Assembly: GCA_028554795.2 (NCBI GenBank)
Contig: CM068831.1
Location: 31,608,644-31,672,643, forward strand
Length of the DNA: 64,000 bases
Reading direction: 5' to 3'
DNA from: Sinohyriopsis cumingii
Taxonomy: Eukaryota; Mollusca; Bivalvia; Unionida; Unionidae
Notes under the pieces: model-generated
The model's database searches: none
What the model was told of the DNA's origin: nothing
What the model saw: only the letters and a program-made list of their open reading frames with translations
In this document: one piece after another, positions 31,630-46,097 of the stretch
How positions within the stretch are numbered: the first letter of the stretch is position 1
Layout: every line of letters starts with the position of its first letter
Position numbers and translations under genes: made by a program

Positions 31630-33900
31630 GCAACATTCTGCAAGCGTGTTCATGTTTCAAATTTTCGCTGCCTGTAAATCAATTATCTTTTGTTTTGTCG
31701 CTAGCGCCGTTAGTTATGTACAACATCGTGGGTAGTTATCCATTTCCAGCAACAACATTTCTAATTCTGCCATGCTAATTTTAATCTTTAAATTAAGAGT
31801 GATATATGGTGGTAGAAATGATTAGACAGATTTAGTTTAATATATATTATAATTTTTACAATGAAATCTCAAATACTCAAATGTTGTCTGAAATGCACCA
31901 TTTCTGCCTTGATGAACAGGAACTTGTAGTATCATGAACTATTTATTAATGTAATCTTTGAAAAACAGAACTATGTGCATTGTATACATATGCATTGAAC
32001 TCATGTGCCTAGGCATGTAAAGAAAATTAAGTGTGGGTATTGGACACAGGTTACTAATGGTATTGAAAATTGGGTACCAATCTGGAAATAGGTGAGCATA
32101 AAATAAAGCATATACGGGTTTGGCTGGCCAGCCTTGGTTCATAATGAAAGTTGTATTTTAGGAAAAATTATCTTTTGAGATCTTATCATAGTTGTAACTG
32201 GAAAAAAAACAGAGACATTCTTTTGTTGATGGAATTTCAGTCTTTTAACAGTCTTGAGTTTGGAACATCCATCCATTACTGAAATTAGCACCTGTCTATT
32301 TGGTGCGGAAGTGAAATCACATGCTTCAAACACATGTACGTCCAGAAAATGTCGCGGCTCATATCATTTTCTCTACACAGAAGCTTTCATCCAGGTTTCG
32401 TCTACACTGATAAATATAGGTTTGATTATGAGCACTCTGAAATTTAAAGTTTTTTAATTTTTAATATCATAGTGTTTCCATAGGTTTATTATGGGAACTG
32501 AATTAGTACCATGCGTCCTATAATGGTTGATGTGGTCTCAGCTATATCAACACCAAGAACAATTACGTAATAATATCTGCCACCACGTTACACATTTATA
32601 TTTCATTAGTAACCCGTCTCTTCTTGATTTCAACTTGCAGTTGTTCTTTCTCCTCTATCATAGTTCGTATGGTCGCGATATATAATTGATCCACAGGCTT
32701 CCTTGATCAGTTGCAAAAGACAAACACATTTCTAACGAATGCTCCTTTACGTATACAATTGCGTATTTGTGTTTTGTTTTACTTTAGTACGCAGATTGTT
32801 TTAGTTCTTGGACAGTTACATAATCATTCATTCTTCATTCATCACCAAGAATGTGAAGCGTATTATAGTGCTTGATTTTGAATATGAAGTTATAATGAAT
32901 GTGTTGAGATCGAGTATTCACTTAAATTTTTCTGTATCTTAATATCAAAATAACGCGTCAGAGAAATGTTACCATTTCATGGAGTCTTGTATCATTTCGT
33001 GATCTTTTTATAATTGCAAACGAATTGAAATGTTTGCATACGTCGAAGTGCAATGTTGTTGCTTAATATTTGCTGTAAAATGTATTTAATTTACGTATTG
33101 TTGCCGAGATTGCTTTATATTTGGCAATCGCATCATTCGGTCATTTAATACTCTCTTAATTAACCACACTAGGTCAATGACTTAATTATTCTCGCAGAAC
33201 ATCAAGTAATTAATATACAAGTTTCCTTGTAAGAAAGGTCAGGTTTATATATTGATTGTCCAAGATAATCCATACATCGATTAATATATATATATATATA
33301 TAAAGTAAAATATAACTACACGATACACGAATACAACATTATGACAACACTATTTTACATAGTAGAGAGGTGATCGATAATCGTATTCATTCAGTTGTAT
33401 ATTTAGCTACAAAAAAAAGAAATCTCCATATTTGTGATATAGTCAAAATCAATAATAATATACAGGCCGTACTGGTAGCAGATTGTGCTTCGCAAAATCG
33501 TTTATGTGTCTAACGAGTAAAATCTAACGAGTAAAATCAACACTCGTTCAGATTTTTGCTTTGCAATAGTCATTCGTGTGAGCTAACAACATCCATTGTG
33601 TTTATGAAGAGTATTTTTTGAGAAATGTAAATAGCGACACGAACGATACCGCATGCAGAAAGACGGAAGTATCTGCACCCGGCAGCGTTTTGGCTATGCC
33701 GCCGTTTTTTGATCAATTACGAGACCATAAGGTGTAAAAATTGTATTTCGCAATAACAAAATAATTGGGTTTCCAAATATTAATAATAGTTACATAATCT
33801 TGTTTTGGTAGCAAACATCTTTCACGCTAGCGTTAGAATTGTGTTTACCTGCCCAAAACACATACACTCGCGTGTGAAGATAGGGGTAAAAGTAGTAACG
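31630..33900. other. Unannotated stretch
   Basis: About 2.3 kb of AT-rich sequence with a short (AT)n at 33285-33302. If the preceding exon is real this is probably intron. Confidence 0.4.
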
Positions 33901-33902
33901 TC

Positions 33903-34106
33903 ATGGTGTATAGAAAGCGTTCCCCTATAGCGGCTATCAAAATCTACAACATTCATTGTGATACTTCCCCTGTGCAGAAGTATGGACTTTTTAAGTTTCG
34001 CATGGTAGGCATGTTACCTGAAGGTGGTATCACGCACTTAAACAACAGAGCACGTTCCAGCAATCCAATTAGAGACTATGCATTCGTGAAATTATATTTT
34101 ACACAT
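33903..34106 (+). CDS. Weak candidate exon, unrecognised
   Basis: ATG at 33903 opens 68 codons up to a donor-like GTATGT at 34107-34112. Part of it (FRMVGMLPEGGITHLNNRAR) looks protein-like. No acceptor, homologue or neighbour supports it. Confidence 0.2.
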
Positions 34107-34454
34107 GTATGTATATTCTTACGTTGAATGATTCCTCTTTATATTTAATATTTTTCATTTCATCGGTACGATTAATCAATACGCAGTTTTATACTGAACT
34201 TGGCATTTTGTGCCAACAGCCTAAAAACACATAATACTAAAATACTGTCGTATCTCAAAATATTAAACATTTTCGGGTACAAATGTCGCAGGATAGCCTT
34301 ACATGAAGAATTATGTCCGCGACCAATCCACTAAACTTATCCATGATAATGTAATGTCTCGTGAATGTGGTAGAGAATGACGAATATACTTCCAAACTGG
34401 ATAATTTGTTGGTTCTAGAAATATATCTCCGGCATGAAGTTCCCATTATCATAC

Positions 34455-34456
<2 letters not shown>

Positions 34457-34504
<48 letters not shown>
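34457..34504. repeat. (AT)n microsatellite
   Basis: Pure AT run. Confidence 0.97.
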
Positions 34505-34510
<6 letters not shown>

Positions 34511-34719
34511 CCTATATTTTGTTGTAACTCCTTGTCCATTATTTTATTTAATTGTTGTAATTTGTATTCATGGCTGTTACTTGTACAGAGCATCCTCAGT
34601 TTGATTTTGCTACCTAAACTAAGTCTGTGAAATGCGTAATATTACATAGGATCTATACAAATTCACTGACGCATGTGTTCATAGTTGCTAATAATAATCT
34701 CAATAATACAACTTAATGG

Positions 34720-35290
34720 CTCATTTTGATTATTTTCTCATTGGCTGATAGGTTTTTAGAAGGTTCTAGAAAAATAATTAACTTCCCAGTTATTACTGGA
34801 TTAGGCTCGGTTACATGAATAGGCGATTTTACGACAAACTAATTGATAAGAGCTGTCCCGTTGGCTGCATTGTGAAATATAGTCATAATAAAAGGTGTAT
34901 ATAAAGAGAGAACTGAGAAAACAGTTTCATTTCTATTTTGGAGTCATCCTATTTGGTGTGTTCCTGCAGACTTGTTTTATGTTGAACTTAGATATAATTC
35001 AAAAGGGAGAATATTTGTTTTGACTGTTCAGTGGAAAAACAAAGTGCTCATTAGTTGGACTATATTGTTATTCTGGAAAAGTTGTGAATTATTAAAAGGA
35101 GGTCTGGACGACGTCATCTGCAAAACTTAGGATTCTTGGCGGGCCATTTCATTTCCGGTTTTGAAATTTATACGGAACTTTTCATTCTTTTGGACTGTCA
35201 TAGAACTTTATCAGGATTATTTTGGTAGTACGTCATAAAACTGTAAGTTCGTCTCACACTATCATTTATAACTTTGATAATTAAATTATT
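34720..35290 (+). mobile_element. LTR-like segment, diverged relative of the gypsy LTRs
   Basis: Contains GAAGGTTCTAGAAAA, a TATA-type GTGTATATAAAGAGAG at 34892-34907, GGAAAAACAAAGTGCTCATT and several TTGGACT or GGACTT words in the order seen in the LTR-like segments at 5651 and 11763. Similarity is looser than between those two. No gypsy coding sequence follows, so it may be a solo LTR of a related subfamily. Confidence 0.4.
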
Positions 35291-35322
35291 TGTTACGGTT
35301 TTCACGGAGATAGAATACCTAC

Positions 35323-35520
35323 CAACTGCATTTCTTTTAAAGTTTCCTTTTGAATTATACCGATTGAGTTAACAAGAAAAAAGAAACTCCAGAAGACGGA
35401 GTAATATATTTTGCGGTTCATGTCTGAGCATAATTCACCAGCTCGCAATTGCAACAGTCTCCATTTACCTAAGCTTAATTTATATCTCCGAGATGGCATC
35501 ACAATGCGACTCTTCGACAT
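35323..35520 (-). CDS. Weak candidate first exon with a membrane segment
   Basis: The minus strand has ATG at 35520 (MSKSRIVMPSRRYKLSLGKW), a basic N-terminus and a hydrophobic stretch YYSVFWSFFFLVNSIGII. A donor-like GTAGGT follows 35323 in phase 0. It directly abuts the LTR-like segment. Unrecognised; it may be chance. Confidence 0.22.
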
Positions 35521-35524
35521 CGCA

Positions 35525-37620
35525 ATGAACGTTTCCTCTTCGGCTTCTGTTTTTAAATAGTAATTGGCAAGATGTACTTTTCCAATAGTGCGATTATATG
35601 GGACGAATTAGTATGTTTTCGATCTAAAGGTCATTCTAGCTGTTTGCTACCAAAGTATATATTTTGGTCGCAAAATTTATTATGTTATAGTTTGCAAAAA
35701 AGAAGAAACTAATTCACTTTCATAACGCATCACAAAGAGACAAAAAGTACATATTTCTGCATTTATGCTCACTGGCCACATTTATTATGCATTTTTTGTA
35801 GGAATGGCGTCATTTGCTTGCTCAGTTAAGGATAATATGTTTTCCTCTCTTTCGTTCCCATCTTTACCACAATGGATTTTTCAAAATTGTAATGATATAT
35901 TCTATTATTTTAAAATCCCACTAAGTTTATATTGATCAAAATTGTGAAACCGAAATCGTGATGGTAACGTAATATACACCACACCGTATTTATATCTTCA
36001 TGCACCATGATTATTTTTGTTTTATAAATAAATTATTAGAAGACCAATGCCAAGTTAATTTGTCTCTGCTCCGTATTACTTGCTATTGATAGTTTAACTT
36101 AATTTAGATTTACATAATCTTTCTGTATGGGTAAAGGTTGTCGTGTTTTCGAAATCAGATAACTGTCAACCATTTAAGTCCTTTCATTATTAAAGACGAA
36201 TCTGACTTGAAGTGGGTTTTTGACAGCAGTAATGTAAAAAGAAACCGTTAAAAATGCATGTATGCAGTTATGTAATTGTAGCAGATTATTTTGTCTCTAA
36301 TTTGCTCTTAAATACAGTGAAATTGGTGAAACGATGCCAATATTGAACGCATCTGTTGAAATGAATGGCATATTCTTGTTAATGCTATCGTTAGACATAT
36401 TTCCACTGCCAATATTCCGGATACTAACCTTACATTTTAATCTGAAGATTGCACTGTTAAATCGAACAGGGTCAGTGGTGTAGAAATGACAGATATATTT
36501 GTAAACTGCTTAACTTAATCGATTTGTTGGGAAATGCGTCGAACAGTATCGTACGGTATTAGAGATAAAAGTTAAAAATCGTCTTGATCAGTGACGGAAT
36601 AAAGAATGATAATTTTCTGCACATGTGAATGTATACATTTAAGGTACAAACGTTAGTACAGTCCTGTCAGTACGGCCCAAAATATCCTACTATGAATCGC
36701 CAATAATGCACTAAAGGTTCCATTAATAAATAAGTAAATATATACCTATGCTTTAAAGTCCACATGTTTGACAATATATAACAAGGATATATTGTTCTCT
36801 AAACTTTATGCTTATATAGATTCGTGTTCCTAAATATAAACACTATTAAGTCATATTTAAGATCATCACGCTTATTAGCTGCATTTCACTTAGATCTATA
36901 ATTATCTAACCGTTTTCGTCCGTTTAAAAAAACGTTTTCTAAATACAAATAATGTGAAGCCATTTATAGTTATATATAGCCTCGAAGTTATCATTGGTGT
37001 TTGATTAATGTATTCATGGTTGGTAGCATTTGTAAAAGCTGTTAATCATTGGAATTTCCACAAAATATAGTTATTGAAACATTTTGTCATAATAATTTTG
37101 TGATAAATGTAATAAATGTGTACTTGTAAGATGCATACTTTTTACTAAATACGTCAAGTTTTGTTAACTAGAAGAAAGGGCATTATTGAGTCGTAGAAAC
37201 AAGGAAAATCTTTAGCGGTTCTTATATAATGAACTCATCCGGTTTATTTAAAATTTCAACTTCTGAATTGCCAGTTAGTTCTTAATATAATCTTGTGTGA
37301 AAGTGACCATATAAAAACCAAGAGATTCCTAAAAATGCAAAAGTTTGGACCAATATTTTGAGCGTCTTTGGTTATTAAATCAGACATACTGATCATATGG
37401 ACCTGAGTCTGTCACGCTTCGAACTTTCGCCAGCAATGACTTGTTATGTCCGATCCAGTTTTGACAAGACTTGGACTATAAGCTTATATCAACAAATTCT
37501 CGTTTCAAACAGGTAATTAGTAAGTTCGACGAATATCCATGAGCTGATGATGCATCTGATGAGCTCACCTCCTTGGCAATAGAGACTATACATTTTTTTA
37601 TCAAAGTAAGTATGTATGCG
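35525..37620. other. Unannotated AT-rich stretch
   Basis: About 2 kb with nothing I can support: no ORF of note, no tandem repeat and no SINE. Confidence 0.5.
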
Positions 37621-37627
37621 TTTCTTT

Positions 37628-37653
37628 GTGGTACCAGCTGTAGAGCTAACCAT
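37628..37653. repeat. 26-bp direct repeat, copy 1
   Basis: GTACCAGCTGTAGAGCTAAC with flanking bases is identical over 26 bp to 39228-39253, exactly 1600 bp away. Sequence on either side does not match. Confidence 0.9.
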
Positions 37654-37766
37654 GTGCACATAAATTAATCTTTATTTTAAATTAATAGGCTTATATAAAA
37701 AACATCATGGATTAGAAGCAACATGGGCCTTGCATCCCTTGCATCTACTTCATGTCAAATTTTTCC

Positions 37767-39180
<1,414 letters not shown>

Positions 39181-39300
39181 ACTTTCAGCTGATCGGAGTC
39201 GCAGCTGTAGAGCTGATCGGAGTCGACGTGGTACCAGCTGTAGAGCTAACCATAGAAGTTGACCATAGCAGCTGTAAAGTTGAACCATAGTAGCCGTAGT
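39181..39300. repeat. Cluster of CAGCTGTAGAGCT short repeats, including 26-bp repeat copy 2
   Basis: AGCTGTAGAGCT occurs at about 39202 and 39236, GATCGGAGTCG occurs twice, and diverged CAGCTGTAAAGTTG and GACCATAG words follow. The 26-bp match to 37628 spans 39228-39253. Confidence 0.75.
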
Positions 39301-42110
39301 CCTGAGTGAACAGTGTTGCTGGTCGAGTTGCTGACCGATAGGTGGACGCTGATTGCTTGATTGACAAAGACATTTAATGGTGGTCGGTGACTACCTGGAA
39401 TACTGACTGCTTGATTGACCGGTGTGACAGATCTAGCCAAGTGTGCTGGTGACGGAGTGTGTAACTCCATGCATGTAATCTTTTAGCCGTGGGCTAATTT
39501 CGCGGTTTGTAATACCCTGCGTCTTTTGGGATTATAAAGATATTTGGTATGATATATGTCGCTTTGTTTTCATCATTTTATTATTTGAGTAAAATACATT
39601 ATATTTCACTATCTCAGTGAATTCATTTTTACAATCTGAGTAAGACACGTCGTTCTTTTTGTCGTGTGAAATTGATGTGAATCATTCACCTTTGTCCTTG
39701 TACTGTACAATGTTGTTTATTTGTATTTTCATTTGTTGCATTATTAGGTTTGTGTGGATTCTGTTAATTTGTCCAATATTTGGATCGTATGCACGCACGT
39801 ATCAATCATAATTCTTTTCTCATTCAAGTCATTCATCATTAAACATTGTATTTGTATCAGTGGAGTTGGTCACAATTTCAATATAGACGAATCCAGTTTA
39901 CTGCAAAAAACCTTTTAGAGATTAAAAGCACTGTAGACGTAAGTATCACCAAGACTTACAACAAATTAACACATTTTCCAAATAAGCAATCAAAGTACTA
40001 TCCATGGAATTAGTACTGCTTATAAATAATGGGCAGTATATTTTCTAACATTACAGGATAAACAGTCACGTCTGAACATATTATTCTCTGTGCATCGAAT
40101 AAAAACGAACGATTAAGAGGAAATAGATGTTAATCTCAAACAACGAAATTAACTTTAGAGCTAAAAATTAGAAGCCATGATTTAAGACACTGTCAAGATC
40201 AAATTTGTTTTTGCTGACTGGTATTGCCTGCATCAGCAACATATTGGCGATATCACAAAACTGTACACAAAGTGCTGTACAAAATGCCACAATGAACACA
40301 ATAGATCAGGGAAAAAACACCATACACATATATAATACCTATTGTGCAGCCTAGCAGAAACTACTATATTCCCGATATGGTGTAAGTGTTGAACGCTTGG
40401 TTCGGAGCACCCCGTGCTCTATCAGGCTCTTTTGGTTAGAAAACTCTTGCTTCAATTTTCACAGAATGCGTTGCCTTGCAAGAAATTTTTAATGCATTGT
40501 GACCCATGTTGCCTTATGCCAATGAAATATGCATCTCTTTCACAGTCTTTATGGCGCATGAATTTTTTTCTGTTATCAACTAAAATAGTTGCGATTTTTA
40601 TAAATATGTGGGGATTATTTATACGGCATTATAAAACATATATAGTAATGCAATTTTTCTAAGTGGATTCGACGAGTTGTACAGTGCCTGCAAAAATTAA
40701 ATAGTAGGTTAATGTGCATAAAAATAATTTCCTTACTTTTTGTCATTCTAAATCCAATCTGCATTCTTTGATCTGTCAATCCCTGGAGGTAACCATTTTC
40801 TTTTCGGTGCTAGTCACTTCAAGGAGTAGGGGTCATTGTCATCGCTGATTGTTGTCTCCGAACCAGGAAGGTCAATCCACTATTATACTTGAAGTAATGA
40901 ATCGACTAGGTAATACAGATGAGCTGGACGATGTAAGGATGCCATTATGCTTATACAATGTGCTTATCGTTATGGTTGCCGTTTAAACCACAATTGTACT
41001 TGCTTTTTTTGCATGCCTTGTCTGTTGCTTTCTTTGGGGTTTTTCCATTTTTGTGCTTAGTAAGGGAAACAATGGACATTGGCTGTGTTTGTATGCGTTA
41101 GTAAAATAGATGGTCAGTTGTTTTATTTGTATTGTATGCAGGTAGGCCAGTAGCAAGCTTCAGAGATAAAGAGGGGGTGTTTCTGATATTTCTGCACTGT
41201 GAGAAGTTTAGTAGAGATGTTCGCGCTTGTATTCAGCAGTCGAGAAGTGGCATCGTGTTTTGCTGTACTAAAGCAGTAGTAAGGATATTGGCCTTCTGCT
41301 TGTGATTTTTTATTTTCATCCCATAGCAAGTAGATTGACACGTATTTCGTTATCTCCTGACAGTGAAGTAAAGTGGGTAGACTCGTTTTATGACAGTTGA
41401 GTTTGTTTTGTTTTTGTTTTTCACGCAGTTGTTGAGAAGTGGCACGTTATTACTTTGTGCATTTATATAGTACATGAGAAGTGGCCTTTTGGAATTTGTG
41501 TTCAGTAGTAAAGGAAGTGATCTCCTAGCCTCGAACGTTTCCTACTATTTTTTGGTATTGTGGCGTTGATTCTTATCTTTTCCAGATGCAATAATATTCA
41601 CTAATACTTATGTTGCGTTTGAATAGAGCCCAAACATTCTGCATTTTACTGTCACTTATTACATTTTAAGAATATCTATCTAAACTAACAGAGAGAGAGA
41701 GAGATGGATTTAATGCCTCCCTATTTTGTGAAAAAGAGAATAAAATAAGAACAAATATGGCACAAACAATTTTAATTAGCTTATGCATTATTATTTAGTA
41801 ATTGCTGGGCAAGACTTTGCGTATATAACAGTAGGTGTACGCTCTACCTAATTTACCACATCAACAGTTACATGCGCATATCCATCACCGCACCATATAA
41901 ATAATAACAAGACTGCATTGATAGATGTTGGAGTGTTGCGAAATACGGGTGAATGAGAATCCATTGTTGAAATCCTTTTGATTATGTTCTATTCTTTACA
42001 AACATTAAATTATAAAAATTTTAGTAAATTAAAGGTATGTCAATTAAAATGTATAATGAACATAACTAAAAATTATAATAATATAAAGTAAATTGAACAC
42101 CTTCGTGTTA
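39301..42110. other. Unannotated stretch
   Basis: About 2.8 kb. GC is somewhat higher near 39300-39540, where the minus ORF 39246-39470 has no support. The rest is AT-rich without repeats or exons I can defend. Confidence 0.4.
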
Positions 42111-42114
42111 CTAT

Positions 42115-42855
42115 CCCTCCAAGAATAACAAGACTGTGTTGATGGATGTTAGAGAGTTGCGGAAGGCGTCCAGCAAGGTCTTGTTGCTGTTGAGGCGCAC
42201 CGAGTGAGCCAGGGGAAGAGACGGATATTTTTTATCATTATGGAGCTACACGGCTTTGAGGCTCCTGGATGAGCTGTCAATGACGATGAGCCAGACACTC
42301 TGGTTACAAACGATTCCGATTGCCTCGAACAGACTGGTCACATTGTGAAAGAAGTAGAGCCCGTCTTGACCGATGAAGAAGCTGAAAAAAGCTCGGTGAC
42401 GCCTCCTCTGATCTGCAACTTGCACACTTTCATCCAGCAAGTTCCATTGCTTCAGCCTAGACGTCAAAAGCTCGGCATTGGACCTGCTGAAACCAAGACC
42501 TCTGATCAAGTCGTTGAGGTCCTTTTGATTGGGATAGTATCGGTTTCTCACCTCGGCTCTATCTCTGTAATTTTCATCTGGATCTACAACACCTTCCTAG
42601 CTCGCTGACTTTCTGATTTCTTCTAAAGACGGCTGCTCTCTCTCCGGAGGAGGAGTGGGTACGGGTCTTGGCAGTGTGGCACCGGAGTGATGGATGCAGG
42701 AATGTCCGGATACATGATAGCAGGTGCATTCTTAAGAGTTCAACGTTTGGAATGGTCCACCATGCAGAAGTAGCAGTTGCTTGAGTGGTCAGTGGGTTCC
42801 CGCCAAATTCTTGGGATACTGAACTTCATGGCTCTCTTTTCCCTTCTATACCTTC
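42115..42855 (-). pseudogene. Decayed copy of a recurrent, uncharacterised intronless ORF family
   Basis: From about 42855 down, the minus strand reads MKFSIPRIWREPTDHSSN, a CYFCMV zinc-ligand-like pair, then YPDIPASITPVPH. After a break it continues DPDENYRDRAEVRNRYYPN, DLIRGLGFSRSNAELLTSRL, KQWNLLDESVQV, LFEAIGIVCN, IDSSSRSLKAV, an in-frame TAG near 42246, and then YPSLPLAHSVRL. I recognise this from memory as the N-terminal third of a large protein family found in many copies in cnidarian, mollusc and fish genomes and annotated only as uncharacterised. Its repetitive, intronless nature suggests a mobile-element origin. Here the rest is missing and the frame is broken at least three times. 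Confidence 0.65.
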
Positions 42856-43023
42856 CTATAAAAATTCATTTATTCCACCCATGACTAATGTGTAAGAGAT
42901 TCTCCCAACATTTTTCTAATATGATATTTTTTCAATAACGTTGAAAATTGTAAAACGTTTTACAATTTAAATTTTTTGACAATTTTAAAACATACATATC
43001 AAAGCAAACAATTTCCATCTTAC

Positions 43024-43123
43024 CTTCCAGATTTTTTGCGGTCCTCTCGAATGAAGTGAGATGCCCATGTTTTTTCTTGATCCACGACTGATTTGCTCTA
43101 GTACAGATGACTCCAATACATTT
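43024..43123 (-). CDS. Orphan exon with both consensus splice sites, unrecognised
   Basis: On the minus strand CTTACGTTTCAG precedes 43123 and GGAAG then GTAAGATGG follows 43024. The 100-nt interval is open and reads KCIGVICTRANQSWIKKKHG then HLTSFERTAKNLE. It enters in phase 0 and leaves in phase 1. The C-x-x-x-x-C pattern followed by a basic stretch could be part of a zinc-binding DNA-binding domain, but I cannot name one. It lies about 170 bp upstream of the uncharacterised ORF family copy on the same strand; a link between the two is unproven. Confidence 0.45.
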
Positions 43124-43124
43124 C

Positions 43125-43455
43125 TGAAACGTAAGCATTTAGATGTGTGAGGTTGAATCTTACAGACTGCTTTACCTACCTTGACTTGAATACACGTTTG
43201 GTTGGGTTGGGATGGTATTGTTACATCATTTTAATGTTATATTGACCATACATAGAGAAATAAATAAGAACATGTGGATTACAGTGGCAGCTGTATTAGA
43301 CATCTTTTCATTTAGAACCACCAAAACATCATAAGAAATATTCTGGTGAAGAATCCCTATCAATATGAATTCCCGTTCAGGACGAGTAACAATACGATTT
43401 TCCAGATTCCTGCATTGACAGTCATTATGGACATCAGATATACAACAATTTCCTT
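43125..43455. other. Unannotated stretch
   Basis: AT-rich sequence without supportable features. Confidence 0.4.
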
Positions 43456-43457
43456 TA

Positions 43458-43712
43458 GGTTTTATTTGATCTTATGAGGTTTAACATCATATTTCAGAAC
43501 ATGATATGCGATCCATAGAGGTCATTACTTATAGGTGGAGAAGAGCCTGGAAGACCCCAGGAATAACTACTTACGCACGGGAAGTCACTGGCAAGCTCTT
43601 TCACATAAATACGTTGGTCAAACCATGCCTGAATCCATACGGAGAGAGGCGACATGTACGACTCATTTGTAAAGGCGAGAGCATTAGACCTTTCAGCCAA
43701 TTGGGGCTCCTC
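43458..43712 (-). mobile_element. SINE family 1, old degraded copy
   Basis: Recognisable by order rather than identity. The tail-side GAGGTTTAACATCATATTTC corresponds to the GTTAAACCC motif. Then come GGTGGAGAAGAGCCTGGAAG, GGCAAGCTCTTTCACATA, and a head ending CAGCCAATTGGGGCTCC. The B box is destroyed. It is the most diverged of the six copies. Confidence 0.75.
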
Positions 43713-43714
43713 TG

Positions 43715-44570
43715 TCGCATAGAACCAAGAAGACATCATACAAATTATTTCAGTGAAAACCCCATCCTGATATGATCATTTATTCAGGAGAGGCGATAAT
43801 AAGATTTTCAAAATGACTGCCGTGTTATGGTGGCCGTAGTGGATATACAAGGAGCACCATTTTTGCATAGGACTAATTAGACTTTGAGATGACTGTAAGT
43901 TGTTTTAGAACAATTGATATAAAATAGGAAGTAGTTTTGTTTTTCTCTTTTCCCAATTTTTGGTTAATTATCAACTAAGAATCCTTAAACAAAAAAAAGC
44001 ATCAAGAATCATGGTGAAAGAATATGTTAAGAGAGTATAGGTAATATTGAAAAGGGGAACCGTCATTATTTACATTACCACTTAAATTAACTATATTGTA
44101 TTCTCAACAGTTAATTGGAAATATTATTAACCATAATATCTGGTATACTTTCTTTCTATTTGTGATTTACACACTACAAAAGTAAAAGAATATATGTAAT
44201 TAATTAACAAACAGAGATTATGCTAATGTAACTGAATGAACTATGTCTTCTTAAATTCATTCCAAGAAATTTGTTGTTTAAAGCTCACCCACTGAAGAAC
44301 TAGAAAGACTGTAGGTAGATTATTAAGTTCTTTCATTTTCAAAGGTTCACTGCTCATTTCCATAGCTTTTTGTGGGTCATTTATGCAATAATCGCCAGCT
44401 AAGCGGTTCCAAGTACCCCGACAATATTTGTAGCCATTTCATCCATAATTCCTCAAAACTAAGATGGTTATTTCTTAATTTTTATATACCATTGATAAAA
44501 ACTGCATTGAATGACTGCTGAGTCGTAATGACCACTTATACATCAGACTTGAAACATTTATCTTCATAGG
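43715..44570. other. Unannotated stretch
   Basis: No supportable feature. Confidence 0.4.
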
Positions 44571-44577
44571 CTGAATA

Positions 44578-45019
44578 ATGTGCATACATCTGAGCCGGAA
44601 TTGGATGTTTGTGATGAGGTATTACGTATTCTCTCCTCATTCAATGACAATCTATAGATGTTACTCGCTGAAACCTCATACGGGTCTGTTTTCTGTTGGC
44701 AATGAATCTTCCGGTGACGGAAGTATTGAGACATGGAATCTGGTGTACTGGTCGATATCTGTCTCGACTGGAACCAGGCATGGACTATTTATACTAAAGA
44801 GGTGTTGGTAGAATCGTGAATATATTCTCTAATGGCTTTGCATATCTGAACGCATCCAGACAAAATGCTCACGCATGGACCGGCAATGATACATACCAAT
44901 ACAGTCATCTCTCAATTAACTTGGAAGATCAAGGTTCTTCCAACTGCAAAAAGCTTATAGATGACATGTCCGCAGATCAGGGTCTATACCATCCATGTAA
45001 GACTCGCAATTTCACATGA
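44578..45019 (+). pseudogene. Possible decayed exon(s) of an extracellular protein
   Basis: Two plus-strand frames (44578-44811 and 44816-45019) are protein-like in places (LSINLEDQGSSNCKKLIDDM) and the second runs into a donor-like CCATCCAT then GTAAGA at about 44997. A frameshift or stop separates them. They lie upstream of the CUB/FN3-like pieces and may belong to the same decayed gene. No domain recognised. Confidence 0.25.
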
Positions 45020-45224
45020 ACAGCGTAAACACTAATATGCAAACACCTTACACACCAAATTTATTTTTTGTTGATGCAAACACCTTGCACTGTGGCAGAT
45101 ATAGCCATTAGATGAAACAGCTTCAGCCGAATTTAGTGCAATTTAGATGCATTAATTTTTTTTTTTTATTTAGGTCATTGTAATCAAATAAATATTGGAT
45201 CAAAAAGAGTCTGAGAAACAAACT

Positions 45225-45665
45225 AGACTTGGTTTTTATCTGCAGATTGGGATTGAATCTCCCAAAGAACCTAGACTGAGATCAATATAGGAAGAAACCT
45301 AGCATGGGATTGATTTCTGCAAACAAAACTAGACTGAAATTGTTATCTGCTTACAAAATAGTATGGGATTTATATCTTTAAAGAAAAATATACAGGGATT
45401 GGAAAATGTAAACAAAACTAGACTGGCATTTTTAGTTGCAAATAAAACCATACTGGGATTGATATCAGCATATATACCTAGACCAGGATTAACAACTGAA
45501 AACAAAACAGGACTGGGATTGACATCTGCAAATATGACTAGATTGGGAATGATATCTTCATATAAACATAGATAGGGATTGATATCTGCTAAATAAAACT
45601 AGACTGGGATTGATATATACATATACAATCATACTAGGACTGATATCTGCGAACACAACTAATGC
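45225..45665. repeat. 30-bp tandem repeat, about 14 diverged copies
   Basis: The core TAGACTGGGATTGATATCTG followed by CAAACAAAAC recurs every 30 bp with many substitutions. The multiple-of-three unit keeps parts open (plus ORF 45363-45575), which is not evidence of coding. Confidence 0.92.
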
Positions 45666-45669
45666 AACT

Positions 45670-46095
45670 TCCACAGCAAATTCTCGTTCTTTCTTATGCC
45701 ATATCCTCCTCCTACAAAAAGATCCTGAGACAATGAACATGTACCCCTTCCACCTGGACCGTGACTCAGATTTGGCTTGGCGTGGTTTTTTGTTTTATGA
45801 CAAAACAACACAAGCAGATTATTTAATGCTGCAGCAGTAGGAGTAATCTGCCCTCCACAAGGATACATCACAGTTGCTGTCCTTCCATCGTGTGTCCAGC
45901 ACGCTCCTGCGAATACTTACCTATTAATATTAATCTGTCCTGAAAATGACATGGTAACTGTCAGGGCAGATACATGACGCCTAATCCGATAAATTAACTC
46001 CCCTCCATAATCTGTGTTGATACTGATGAACGATATGTAGTTTTGATGTCACCTGTTCATTAATATGTGCAATTTTGTCTGCTTGCAAATCTTTC
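45670..46095. other. Unannotated stretch
   Basis: No supportable exon or repeat. Confidence 0.4.
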
Positions 46096-46097
46096 AG

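Noticed and set aside
42345-42608. 87-codon plus-strand ORF
   Set aside because: Antisense of the uncharacterised family copy, whose minus-strand reading has clear family motifs.
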